DNA from: Anthoceros angustus
Taxonomy: Eukaryota; Streptophyta; Anthocerotopsida; Anthocerotales; Anthocerotaceae
Direction of reading: 5' to 3'
NCBI GenBank assembly: GCA_010909165.1
Contig: VJWM01000044.1
Location: forward strand, 2,294,001 to 2,358,000
Length of the DNA: 64,000 nucleotides
Within the stretch, counting starts at the first letter, position 1. The number at the start of each line of letters is the position of its first letter. Positions 12,251 through 23,806 of the stretch are shown here, in pieces. Under the pieces are notes generated by a model. It worked only from the letters and a program-made list of their open reading frames with translations, was not told where the DNA came from and did not search any database. The position numbers and the translations under genes are program-made.

Positions 12251-12833
12251 AAGGTGCTAAGGGCTCGCATCCAACTTGAAGATATTTCTTGCTTACATTT
12301 TATTCACTTAGGAGGAAAGATGATCTTACAATGCACTACTTCGTGGATTACTGAATATTATTTTATTATTAAGAAGTAATGGACCAGCCTCATCTCCATA
12401 GCTAACTGGGTGGAAAAAGGCCAAGGAGGTCAAGAGTGATGCCCACATAATGAACTTAAGACCTAAAGTCATCCGTAATGCTTGTCAACTATAGTCCAAA
12501 GGGAAAACTCCACCTGAGTATATTAGCTCACATTATCGACCTAGTTTACCTCCATAGTAATTAATCTTAATGTAAATATTATCTTTCTATCCCTTAGAAA
12601 GATAATAATATCCTCCTCGTGTATTCGTTTTTCAGGGCTGGAAGTCAAGCTGGATAAACCCTAGACTTACCTAACTAGGTGTTACTGATAACCCGAGACT
12701 TGGGCAGTCTTCGATACTCTTACTCTAGTGCGGTTCTCTATATATGTATGCAATAAAGTGAGCTTACTCTGATTAGGGCTGGACGGCAAGCTATATAAAC
12801 CCGGGACTTCGTACTGGGGACTTGACGGCAACC
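12251..12833. promoter_or_regulatory. Upstream region of the RRP6-like gene, with a duplicated motif
   Basis: About 580 bases separate the divergent RSP9 and RRP6-like starts. A block at about 12636-12669 (GGCTGG..GTCAAGCT..ATAAACCC..GACTT pattern) recurs imperfectly at about 12777-12810, where it contains CTATATAAAC at 12791-12800, a TATA-like element. That is only some 35 bases from the ATG at 12834, so if used it implies a very short 5' UTR. Confidence 0.4.
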
Positions 12834-15800
12834 ATGGCGACCTCCAGGGCACGTGATCTTCTGGAGTCCATCAAAGGCCCGTTTCCTGATGCTTTGCAGA
12901 AGCTAGAGGCGGCTTCCAGAGCTATACCCGAGGATACAGATTTCCACTTCTACTGTAACTATCCTCAATTCAAGCGGCCGGTGCAAAATGTTGTGGCTCG
13001 CGTGGAAAAGCTGTTGAACTTACTTGGGTCTGCGAGGGAGGTGCGGCATAATCCAGCTCCCTTTGTGGACGATCCGGAGGAGGTCTACGACTGGCTGACT
13101 GGAGTGCAGGATGATTGCCTGGAGAAAGTCGATAGCGCGCTTGATGAATTCCACAAGGCGCGGAATGAGTCCAAGAGGAGGAAAGGGCCGGATTTTGATG
13201 AAGTGTCGGTGGGGCAGACCCGGAATTCGGGTCAGACGAGTTTTCAGGAGACCGCGAAGAGAGTGAAAATGGCCAAACGGTCTAATGATAACTCCGTTCC
13301 GACTTACATTGCATCCATTCCCCGGCCTCAGGACAAGTTTGATATGGCAGTGGACAACTCCAGCACCCCATTCAACCATCCGAGAGTTGGCACAGTCGAA
13401 GGTGGCTCTGTTGGCACGCGAACACCTGTGTCTGTCACGGTTCTGGATACTGGACTGGATGAGGTGAAAGCAGGGACTACTGAAACTGCGTCGGTGGGGA
13501 CGCCTAACGCAGCCCTGCAGCGATGCGAGAAGTACGCGAATAAGTTGAGAGGCAGCACGGCGGTGCACCCTTTAGAGGTACCATTGTAGGCATTTTTGTT
13601 TGCTTGGTGATGTTACGAAGGGTGAGAATTGAACAGAAGCGTTTTACAGGAAAGACTTGGGTCATTGGAGTTCACGAATGAGTTATTGGTGAAGGTGGAT
13701 CCCAAAGAGCCGCTCCCCCTCGCTGTAACTCCTCTAACAGTTGTGGACACTTTGTCGGCACTCCAGGAGTTAGCCGCCAAGCTACGAACAGCTGAAGAGA
13801 TTGCGGTCAGTGTTGTGTATTGGTGTCGAGATGGCTATGCTGCTTTTGCGTGACTCTCCCTAGCTCATCCGAGTCTTGTTTGTGTCACAGGTTGACTTGG
13901 AAAATCATAGTTACCGCTCCTTCCAAGGATTTGTCTGTGTTATGCAAGTATCCACCCGCAGTGAGGACTTCATTATCGACACTCTGACATTGCGAAGCCA
14001 TATTGGGCCATGTTTAGGGGAGATTTTTTCGGGTTCCAGGGTCAGAAAGGTACAGCCCTTTGGAGACCAGCAGGATGGTTTGTTAGTCGATGGAAAGTAT
14101 TCTGACCCACAGAATCTTGTTGAGTGCAGGTGATGCATGGAGCCGATAGCGATGTTGCTTGGCTCCAGCGCGACTTTGGAATCTACTTATGCAATCTTTT
14201 TGATACTGGACAGGTATAGAATAATCTATGGCATAATGTTGCTGTGCTGCTGTGACCCTCGCACTTTCTGCCACAGTTTTCCCCTCTTGGTTGTTTGGTC
14301 TGCTGATGGTTGGGCTATGATTCAGGCTTCTCGGGTGTTAAATTTCCCATCATTTAGCTTGGCTTTCCTTCTGCAACATTTCTGCAACATAGCTGCGGAC
14401 AAACGGTGAGCTCATGCATACGTTTGTCATTTTCCGGATTGTCTTTTCTGATAACTGTTTCTATTGCCTAAGTTTGGCAACCTTGTTGATTGGCCATCTA
14501 ATGTTATGTATGGCTCTTTTGCAGATATCAGCTTGCTGACTGGCGCCTTCGACCTTTACCAGCAGATATGTTGAGGTAGCTATAAAACGATCTGCAGCAA
14601 GTATGCTTTAGCCTAGAAAGATGATGCATCTTATTGAAATTGGAAGTGCTTTGCCTTGCTTTGCTGGATGGAATGGGATAGGATGGTATGGAGCGGTCAT
14701 TTTGAGCTTGAACTGAAGCTGTCTCATTGCACATGTCACTGTCAGGTATGCGAGGGAAGATACCCACTACTTGCTCTATGTCTATGACAAGCTGAGACAG
14801 CTGTTGACTGGGGCTGGATCAAGTGAGCGGCCGAACGAAGAAAGCCCTCTTTTACAGGTACAACAGTCTGTTCTTCAGGCTTCAAGTTGAGTTTCAGAAT
14901 CTCCAGAATGCATACCATTGAATGACTATGCTTGTTTCACTTGTGGCGATTGCAGGTTTTCCACCGCAGCCGTGATGTATGTTTGAAGTTGTATGAAAAG
15001 GACCTTTTGACAGACGATTCACACCTGCAGATCTATGGGTGGGTATCGGAGGATATTTGAGAAAGGATTGACTGCAATCCTTGTGGATTTGCGGCCCAAG
15101 GCTAAACTTGATCACTGTTGGTTGTTATGTTCAGAATGCGGAAAAAACAGTTCAGACCACTGCAGCTAGGTGTTCTCAAGGTGAATCTGAGAAAAAAATG
15201 TTGCACAAGCTTGTCGTTGTTGTCTTATTGTTGTTTGTTTTCAATATAACCTAGGTGCTGTAGGAAAGAGCAGGATCAGCTTCAGGTTGAGCTTGAGGTT
15301 GCTAGACGTAATAGAAGCTATATGTTGTTATGCAGGAACTATATGCTTGGAGGGACCAGCTTGCCAGGAAAGAAGATGAGAGTACGGGTTTCATTTGTCC
15401 AAACAAGCAATTAATTCAGCTTGGTATGGCATCTATCTGCTCACCATGCATTTGAATTGAACACAATTGGGTGACTGTGTTGATTAGTGTTGATTGGCTA
15501 CTGATGAATGTGTCAGTCTTTTTTCACGTGAACAGTGAGTAGATGCCCTCTTGTAATGTCTGATGTTTTTCTGATGAAAGTTTGTTGCCTGTCTCAGCTG
15601 AAGAGATGCCGGAAACTATGCAGGAGTTGAAGAGGGTGCTAAATGGACCGAAGTGTCTTGCACATGAGCATCTTGGCACACTTCTTTCAATTATACGTTC
15701 AACAAAGGAGGATTTTCTTAGTCAAATTGATATTGTTGATGGTGAAGGAAAGCTTGGGGGTGAGAAGGATGCTGATATGGTCTCCAATATCCTTGTGAAT

Positions 15801-17750
15801 TCCACACCCAACAGGCAAACTACAGTGCCATTAGCGCAGGACAAGGAAGGAGCCATACAGAAATGTGCGACTGTGCCTGCTGTGCAACCGGTGGAATTCC
15901 CTGTTGCAAAAGTAAGCATCCCAGAAACGGCAAGTATGGTTGATATCAAGGGAGAGCATCCTGAGGACGTTCCCGGGGCACGTGTCGGCTCTTCAGGAAG
16001 GAGTTTGGAGTCAAATATGATTGCTGGTGGTGCAGTGGTGCACAGAGCAATGACCTCATCCTTGTTTGGGCCTTTCAAACGTTCTTCTGGTGGAAGACAG
16101 AGAGCCCTAAGCTTGGAAGAACTTACCCGACGTGCTGATGAAGGCCCTCCTTCTCAAATGTTGAGTCCTCTGTCCAGCCACTTGAGTAAAGATGTTGGAG
16201 AAGTGACACAAATTGTGTCCACAGTCGAGGAAACGAGTGATAGGAATGTTGAAGGTGAGAACTCAGCGCCACCAGCGTGCTGTGCATTGGACTCACAGCA
16301 CGGGTCAGTGGCAGGAGGCACGCATTCAGGGATACATGGTGATACTGCAGAGGAAATTGTAGTATCTGGGATATCAATATGTTCGGAGATACTTGTTTCT
16401 GAGGAGAAGTCCACACCAAAGGACTTAGGTGCATCAAATGCTGCATGTCTTCCCTCTAGTTTGCAGCAGGAGTTGTCCGGACATGAGAGCTTGCAGATAC
16501 GACCTGAGGTGATATCGGCTTTGCCCATCAGCTTCCAGCATCCAGGTGACTTTGCCAGAGATGGCACAGAAGATGCAAATGCTAAGAACTTGGCAGTGTC
16601 TGACTTCCCTCAAACTGGAGAGGGAGGAAGTTCTGCTAGTCTCTCATTGACGTCAGAGAGTAACAGGTCAAAAGCACTGGAAGGTGGAACTAGTAGACCT
16701 ACAGACACGCCTGTATGCATGGAAGGAACAGGTGTGCCTTATCGAAATGGTGGGCTGGCTTCTTTGTTAGGTCGACCTCAGAAGAAGAAAGATGCATCAT
16801 GCAACCACGAAGAGGATCCTGAGATGGTATATAGTTGCCGTCCGTACATGTTTGCTTGAAACTTAAGTTTGTTTGTGCTCCTCCGGTCTGACGTATGATT
16901 CCCATCGTTACAGGTGGAGGCGAGGAGAAAAGCGGAGCAAATTAAGTCGTCCGTGACTTTGCCTTTTCATGGTGTTTCTGGAGTGTACGTTCCAGACGGC
17001 AAGCCCAGTACCTCTACCTCCATCTTTCAAGCTGCAGTCAGGGACATGTCGAGTTTGACGGTCCTTGAAAGGCTTGGTGTTAAGCTAAAGGACAAACAAG
17101 AGGCTGTGTACCAAGAGACCAAAGCTTGGAGTGAGGTGATATCTTTTGAGCAAGCCGACAACAGGGCACAGTCTGTGGAACAAGAGAGGGATGCGCAGAA
17201 GAAACGCAGGCACAAGAGCTGGTTCGAGAAGGTGTCAGACACTGCTCAAGCTTCTGGTGACAGGGCAATACCGATATCACTCTCTGAAGCAAGGAGACTT
17301 TCAAGGACAGGTACCGATGTTCCTTCTTCAGGTGAGGCCAAGAGAGCTCCTCAACGTCTTGACAACAACTCGTTCAAAAGGAGAAAAGTTGCTGGTGTGC
17401 CCTCAAGTGCATCAGGTGGGCCTAGTCCATCAGGCCAGAAGAAGAAAACGTCTCAGCGACCTGGCCTCCAGCCTGCCTCCGCCCCGGGCGGTGCAGCGAT
17501 ACCGTTTGACTACGAGGCCGCGAAAAGTTCATTAGACATAGAGAAACAATTAAAGGAAAGCAGGGCACAACGTGAGGAGTCATCTCGAGGAAGGCCTGGG
17601 AGTAAAAGGAAGCGACCTGATCGGCCAGATGCCCTGAAGACCTTTAACCCGTATAGGGCAACGGGAGAACCCAAGGCCGAAGGCATCCAACCTGGTCCTC
17701 GGCGGCAAGTGTTTCCTCAATCCGGCAATCGGTCTGCCACTTTCAGATAA
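12834..17750 (+). CDS. RRP6L: RRP6-like 3'-5' exoribonuclease of the nuclear exosome, 12 exons
   Basis: Exons are 12834-13577, 13650-13805, 13891-14049, 14130-14213, 14326-14405, 14525-14575, 14746-14857, 14956-15038, 15264-15297, 15336-15423, 15598-16826 and 16914-17750. Phases agree throughout and the product is about 1218 residues. Residues 12-110 resemble the PMC2NT domain that binds the exosome cofactor. The DEDD-Y nuclease follows: [13 protein letters not shown] (Asp 302, Glu 304), [15 protein letters not shown] (Asp 361) and [14 protein letters not shown] (Tyr 426, Asp 430), so all catalytic positions are present. An HRDC domain follows at about 495-580 ([17 protein letters not shown]). 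The rest is a long low-complexity tail with basic KRRK-type clusters, longer than in the 870-residue Arabidopsis RRP6L2. Role: trimming and decay of nuclear RNAs. ATG 12834 has an ACCATGG context. Exon 9 has a weak GTTGCT donor. Confidence 0.92.
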
Positions 17751-18006
17751 GTGAGGGGGTGGTAGCTGAAGCTTATGTCACACTTCGCTGCATCGCAGTA
17801 CCACTCGGGGAAGCTTGCGCGCACTCCTTTCAGCCCGTCTCTTTGTTTCGTGTGCGGACAGCAAATGAAACATACGCTTCGTAATCCAAACAACCTAGAA
17901 AAGATTCATTTCTTGTCTATGGACATCCTTCCTTCTCGGTTGGAAGGTCTGTGTCAACCTTGTCCCTGTAGGCCATGATCCGGTATTTCGTCTCAGACCT
18001 GCCAGA

Positions 18007-19149
18007 TCAAAGCGGCTTATTCAAACCAAGACCGCGGGAACTGAAGAGCAAGCTCTTTCGTCGCTGAGCTTAAATCTGACTTACCGAAATCCAATCATCC
18101 AGAAAAACCGTCTGGCGCTGGGAGGAGGAAATACAGCAAATCCAGAGGGTCCACCCTTGCTCTTCATATCCTGAACACAGTATGATAATTGGTGAGACTG
18201 CCCTGCAGTAGACAGGGGAAGAGGCCGTGGCCATCCGGAAGAGGCATGATATCAACCTGGACTAGCTGCTTCACTATCTTTCTGCCAATCCCGCGATGCT
18301 GATAATCAGGATGCACAGCCACGTCGCATATTGTTGCCTGGTGGTAGGATTCGTAAGTCAGGTGCCACAATATCCAGGACGACCGCTAGAGTGAAACACA
18401 TCTTAAGCAATTCATAAAAGCAAACGAGGTCAGGTATCACGTACGATGAATGCCCCATCCGAAACTGCTCTTCCGATACCTGCAAAGACATGACTTGTTA
18501 CCAACATGACCGCCCACCAGACATCCAGAACTCAAACGGTTGGTGGACTTACCGATCAGCCTCCTACCAGTGCTGGAGGCAAATGCAGAATCTTCATCCT
18601 CTGCAAGCACAACAACAAACTGCACACATCAAGGTAGGCAACCCAATCCAGCTACCCCAACAGCATCCTGGGGGGAAATGTACACCCACAGCATATGTGT
18701 GCTGAAGTGCTTTCATGATTTTCTTCGGATCTCTGACAACTTTCAGAGTAATGGCCCAGAGCTCGCTTAGCTGCAAACAAAACAACGAGGATATGAGCCG
18801 AAGAACACATCTGCAATACCTGTTCCCATCAAAGTGCAATCTTCCAACACCTCTACTGGATCGACATCCGAGATGTTGGAGCTGTAAGTAAGAGGCCGAG
18901 GTACGAGAGGGGGCCAGCGTGATCTGGCCCCAGCTGGTCTCCTGAGACCGGGTTCATAATCCCAACGATGCAGATTGTTCACAACCAGCCTGGAGTTACT
19001 CCAGCTGCGCAATTTGCAATTGGTGGTCCACCTCACCTGCCACAGGCATCGTCAACCCATCAAACCACTTCACACATCCCAGTTTTTGCACAACACGTTC
19101 AGGAGGGACTTACGGGCACAGTAGAGGAGACACATGCTGCGAGCACCAT
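18007..19149 (-). CDS. GNAT-family N-acetyltransferase, probably plastid-targeted, 8 exons
   Basis: Exons in transcript order are 19149-19114, 19036-18851, 18770-18690, 18619-18553, 18479-18445, 18337-18257, 18170-18085 and 18040-18007, giving 201 residues. The first 70 residues are rich in Ser, Arg, Leu and Pro with few acids, like a plastid transit peptide. The GNAT core is clear: LWAITLKVVRDPKKIMKAL, then LIGIGRAVSDGAFI, ATICDVAVHPDYQHRGIGRK (acetyl-CoA loop, Q/R-x-x-G-x-G/A) and RRFFWMIGFR near the C-terminus. Order and spacing resemble plant plastid GNATs of the NSI/SNAT group, although the C-terminal third (GPSGFAVFPPPS) differs from those I know. The acceptor substrate is unknown. Convergent with the RRP6-like gene, with about 250 bases between stops. 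The last exon rests on a strong GTAAGT donor; without it translation would stop immediately at TAA. Confidence 0.8.
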
Positions 19150-19561
19150 CGCAATACCATGGGCGGGGTAAGGTAAACCGTTGGTACCTCAAACAAACCC
19201 TATCTCTTTACCGGCCAAGATTTTACCATTTTACCGGGGTGGATGGATCCACGTTCTCTCTCCTTTTGGGAGGACGAGAAACTTATTACTAAGGACGACG
19301 TTGGTAAAGTAGGTGGGCAGAGATCACATCCATCTCGTCAGCTTGGCGGAGCCGGGTTTGAACCTCCCGCGTAGGGGTAGATCAAGGCCGTGCAGACAGA
19401 TCTGGCGGGCAAACAAGGCGACAAGCAGGGCAGGGCAAGTAAGCTCTTCTGTTGCCACTTCCTCCTGCCTCTTTGCACGGTAAGTAAGCTCAGCTTCACA
19501 CTGCTCTTTCCTTCTCTTCTCAGCCGCTTTTTTATCTAGCCACCTGCTTGCTTGGTGAGTT

Positions 19562-19614
<53 letters not shown>

Positions 19615-19880
19615 CGAGTTCGAAGAGGTGTTTTGGCGCCTACTCGCTGGCTCACGCTAGCGTGACTTTAGCCTGGAGTGTGTAGTGGATGCTGTAAATC
19701 ATGCTGCCAGCTGCCTGGCAGCCAATGCGGCTGTCTCTCAGCTGCCCCAGGCGGGAATGCTTTTGATCCAGCGCCTCAGGCACATTGCCAGGGCTAGGCT
19801 GGGCTTAATTGAGCAGACCCGTCATTTTTTTTTTTGTTGAGCCGCCGCTGCTCCCGGTCGGTGCATGACTCTCTTCAATT
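19150..19880. promoter_or_regulatory. Divergent upstream region of the GNAT and RhoGDI genes
   Basis: About 730 bases lie between two divergent start codons. The stretch holds a GT dinucleotide run (19568-19612), a poly-T tract near 19830 and pyrimidine-rich DNA typical of a 5' UTR. No clear TATA element was seen. Confidence 0.45.
19568..19612 (+). repeat. (GT)n microsatellite
   Basis: More than 20 GT dinucleotides with one early GA interruption, about 270 bases upstream of the RhoGDI start codon. Likely length-polymorphic. Confidence 0.95.
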
Positions 19881-21000
19881 ATGTCCATGTTGGTGGCAGC
19901 ATTGGCCAGACTCGCTGGTGTCTCACGCGACAATAAAATGAACGGGGTGTTCCCTGGCCCTAATCAATCAGCCGGTCCATCTGGAGACGCGCTTCTGGCC
20001 GTTCCTCATCCGGAGGGGCTCACTCGACAGCTCAGTACCACTTCCTACTACGATTCTGAGGAAGAGGATTCCAAGGTTGCTGAGGACTTCGTTCCTGGGG
20101 CTTTAATTCCCCTGAAGGAGCAGCTTGAGTTGGACAAGGTACTTTTCAATTTTCTCGCCCGGGCCTGCATGACTGACTCACCGCCTCGACTGACAGTCCG
20201 CAGCTAACTGCTGTGTTGAATGCAGGAGGATGAAAGTCTCCGGCGGTGGAAGGAGCAACTCCTCGGCTCTGTTGAGCTGGATGCGGGTATTTCTGTCGTT
20301 TTCATTTCGCTTGCATTTCTCAGTCTGTTCTCGAATGCTGTGTTCACGAAAGATGAGGCAACCGATATCTATGGTCTGCAGAGCACCTAGAGCCTGAAGT
20401 TCAAGTGCTGACTTTGGGCATCATCTCTAGAGGCCGCTCTGAGATCTCTATCCCGCTCCCTCTCCCGCTCGACAATCGCGGCTTCACGTTCACGCTTAAG
20501 GAGGGTAGCCATTACAGTCTCAAGTTCAGATTTCTGGTCAGACACAACCTCGTTTCTGGCCTGAGGTACATCAACACTGTATGGAAGAATTCTATTAAAG
20601 GTGTGCGCTCTACCCGGCTAACACTTCACCTGGCACTCCGTGAATTTGTATCCGCTCTGTCAAAATTCTTGCTTCCCACTTTTTGGATAAGATAACTGAT
20701 GGTACTGTGTAGTGGATGAGACGAAGGTCATGCTTGGAACGTTCGCCCCGCAGCAAGAAGCTTATGTGCAGATTATGGACGAGGAAACCACGCCGTCCGG
20801 TGTGCTTGCGCGTGGTGCATATACTGCCAAAACGAAGGTGTGCCCTCATATGCCAAGGTGTATGGTCTTTAGATGGAAGTCACAGATCTAAGTAGTTCTC
20901 ATGTGGGGCCTTTAATCCTTCGTTTTTACAGTTTGTCGACGACGATGGAAGATCCCATTTGGATGTAGACTACACGTTTCAGATACGCAAGGATTGGTAG
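19881..21000 (+). CDS. RhoGDI: Rho GDP-dissociation inhibitor, 5 exons
   Basis: Exons are 19881-20138, 20226-20286, 20382-20600, 20713-20837 and 20932-21000, coding for 243 residues. An acidic, Ser-rich N-terminal arm contains SEEEDSKVAEDFVPGALIPLKEQLELDK. It is followed by the conserved ESLRRWKEQLLGSVEL helix and the immunoglobulin-like sandwich: FTLKEGSHYSLKFRFLV, VSGLRYINTVWK, DETKVMLGTFAPQ, EETTPSGVLARGAYTAKTKF and the terminal DYTFQIRKDW. Such proteins bind the prenyl group of ROP/RAC GTPases, hold them GDP-bound in the cytosol and recycle them from membranes; in plants this restricts tip growth (Arabidopsis SCN1). All borders are GT-AG and the gene looks complete. Confidence 0.95.
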
Positions 21001-22689
21001 ATGGCAAGAAAGTTGGTACCTGTTCTGTATCAAGGAGTTGGTGGTTGTATGCAAGATATTGGGGATACAAGTGGATGGACACTACTTGGATGAGATAGGT
21101 TAGTTTTGGTGACACTTTCTATTTTGATGGGTTGAAGCTTAAAGACTCAAGGTCTGGGCATTTGGAGCTTCGCAGCAGTCTTCCATTATCAGGCAGATGG
21201 TTTGGAAGTTGTCTCAAGAAGATGCTCTGTATTTTCATTTCCTTTTTTGAATCCCTTGTATGAGGAGCTGATAGCCGGTAGCAAAGCATCAGAATCTTGT
21301 ATTAGGTGGACTGTTAATATCGTGATGCACTATGGACGTCTACGGGTTCCCAGTTCGGGGCTTCAGGCTGCCCGATTCAGGCGAACCGTAATTGTTTTAG
21401 CGAAATCTCCAGGCGAAGTATAGGTAGGTATTTTGTCCGCACACAACTCCTGTCGAAACTCGCGACATTTTCGGGAAGAGCATATGCTATGTAAGCAAAT
21501 ATCGGAATATTGGTTATGTCAGCAACACGAAATTGTTGTCGAGCCCTTACACATGACTGTTATTTGAACCCCTACACAGAATTGTTACGTAGCACGCCAC
21601 ACACAATTGCTGGTCGAACTCCTATGCACGACTGAATTGACAGCTTGGTAGTCAGTCGGGCTGAAATTTCAGCTTCCTTTTACCAGTGTGGTTGAATTTT
21701 CAAATTGTGTCTCCGAAAAAAAGTGGCAAAGTTCTACAGATGATATGTACCAACAATGGCAAGGAATATGGAGACTTTATAAAAAGAACGAGATGGAAAT
21801 CCCATCTATCCCGAGGCGCAAGGGGACAACCCACGACGGGGCACGAGGCCAGGGGGGCGTGCCCACGCACTAATCTACCCTATAACCCCCGATCGCCCAC
21901 AATGGCAAGGGGGATATGCATTGCCAAAATGAGCTATTTCCTCCTTCACCGGCACCGGGCTGGTAGTATGCATCATGCTAGGCGGCGGCAGCCCCCGTGG
22001 CGAGACTGTCTGAATCTGTACGCTGATGACGTCGTGGAGGGGTTGTCCAGCTGCATTGCCGATTTGTGGGCGCTGCAGGAGAGGCGCTTTTTTGGTCGTG
22101 TCACTGGCTTCATGCGAGCGACGCTGCGCCTCCTTCTCCTGGGTTCCGTGCGTGGCAGGCAGTGGTAATTGGGCTTTTCCTGCTGTCTTCTTGGCGCCTG
22201 CTTGGAGCACCTTCGGCAATTGGGTGCTTTGGTACCTGTCAATTGAACTCCCTCGTGCGCTGGCGTCAGCTGGAGTGGAATTGAGGGGATCATATGGCAC
22301 TAGTTCATGCGGGTGGTATGATGCAGGAGCAGGCGCTGTTTCGTGTTTGAAACTCTGTGGAATGTGAGAGGGCAGGGTTGGTTCACATTTGTCCAGCTCG
22401 TGCTTCCGATTTTGCCAATGTGCAGGCAATTCACCAGAGGCCGTATGTGCCTTGTAGGTTAGCAGTGAGTGCGAGCGAAAGGCATTCTTCAAACGGTGTG
22501 CACAAGGCTCTGCTGGGAGGTGCGGCTGTGGTCGCCACAAAGCACGCATGCTTGCCTTGGGCTTTGTTTCTTCTCAGGTCGACCTCGTTGCCGATTTTTT
22601 GGGGCAAATTTCAGGCCCCGTGTCTGACGACGGACAATTCGTCCCCTCCGCTGAAGCGGTCTTCCCAGCCGTCGAGCCCTCTTGCGTTT
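21001..22689. other. Intergenic interval with no supported gene
   Basis: Several overlapping frames are open on both strands near 21875-22550 (up to 224 codons on the minus strand), but they are low in recognisable content and mirror each other, as GC-richer DNA often does. A 5' exon of the decayed glycosyltransferase may lie in 22360-22690. Nothing else is supported. Confidence 0.45.
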
Positions 22690-23806
22690 ATGAGAGGACG
22701 AAGTGTGTGGCTCGTATCTCACGAGCTTTCTGTGTCGGATACAGCTGCCATTCTTCCATTTTCTGTTTCTGTGCAAGAAGTGTGAGTGGTCCTTTCCTTC
22801 AGTGAGTAAATGTGGTCCTGAGTGTTGCAGGAGGCCCTTTGCTGTTGATGGAGCTTTCCAAGCTGCTCACAGATGTGGGTGCCAAGGTTCAGTGGGTGAC
22901 TAACGAAAACGATGGCAATGATGTGACGCTTTCCTTGGGACAACCTGAGGGATCAAAACGTGCAAGTAAGCTATCATCCTACCGGAAAGTAAGCTGCTTT
23001 GCTACATATTGTAATGCAGACGGGGTCAGATTACCAACGGCAATTGTCCTGATTGGGCAGATACTCGTAAGGAGAGGTGAAAATGTTGTACAGGCAGCTT
23101 TGAGGGCTGATTTGATTCTTCTCAACACAGGTGTTGCCGGAAAGTGGATTGATGCAAAGGTCAAAGACAAGCTTGACCTCATTCTTCCTAAAGTACTGTG
23201 GTGGATCCATGAGATGCGTGGTCACTACTTCGCCACTGATCTCATTAACACCTTCCAGGCGTGGCAGGGGCTATGATTGACTCTCATGCAACAGCAGAGT
23301 ACTGGAAGAACAGCACGGTTATTCAGCTGAAGTCAGTTTGTTGCCTTTTAGATAAGCAGGTCACCATGGCACTTCGCTTAGCCCTCAAATAACCTATATC
23401 CATCACACAGGGCTTTCGTTAACATGTGGAGCTTGGGGACTTGATCAGTTTTCCTCTTACTGTGCTCTTTGTGAATTGCGATGTTTGTGGGGTATAGTTG
23501 CTGAAATGCATGCGAGATCCTCGCAGATGGAAGATGCCAAAGACATACGTAGTAGACCTGGGGAAACAGCAAAGACCTTACTGAGGCAACTGAGAATGAG
23601 CTTGGGAGGAAGATCCTTAAAGAACATGTGCGAGAGCACTACAGCCACTACGGAGGCCTCAAAGATGATGTGGTGTTCTCAATAATCAACAGTATGCACC
23701 CATGAGTTGCCAGAAACAGCATTGCCCCTGGAGATTGTTTGGATCTTTTCTGCTCACGTGCTGTCCATCTTGTGCAAGCACTGATGTGCTGGTGCAGAAC
23801 TCTCAG
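22690..23806 (+). pseudogene. Decayed GT4-type glycosyltransferase (UDP-glycosyltransferase superfamily)
   Basis: Blocks follow the order of the plant family of At1g75420 and At1g19710: FMRGRSVWLVSHELSVS (22690-22736), GGPLLLMELSKLLTDVGAKV (from 22831), ENVVQAALRADLILLNTGVAGKW and LPKVLWWIHEMRGHYF (23080-23230), VAGAMIDSHATAEYWKNST (23260-23320), MPKTYVVDLG, then ENELGRKILKEHVREHYSHY and DDVVFSIINSM (23530-23695), and DVLVQNSQ (to 23806). Lesions: the donor after SHELSVS should begin GT but reads AT; one base is missing between FATDLI and HLPGVAGAM; one extra A sits after VVDLG; a TGA follows IINSM; and the segment between IINSM and DVLVQNSQ is mostly gone. The C-terminal Rossmann half is absent. 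The intact family is a nucleotide-sugar transferase; this copy should be non-functional. Confidence 0.72.

Noticed and set aside
21875-22549. Minus-strand open frame of 224 codons
   Set aside because: No domain, biased composition (Ala, Pro, His, Arg), and overlapping open frames on the other strand. More likely chance than a gene.
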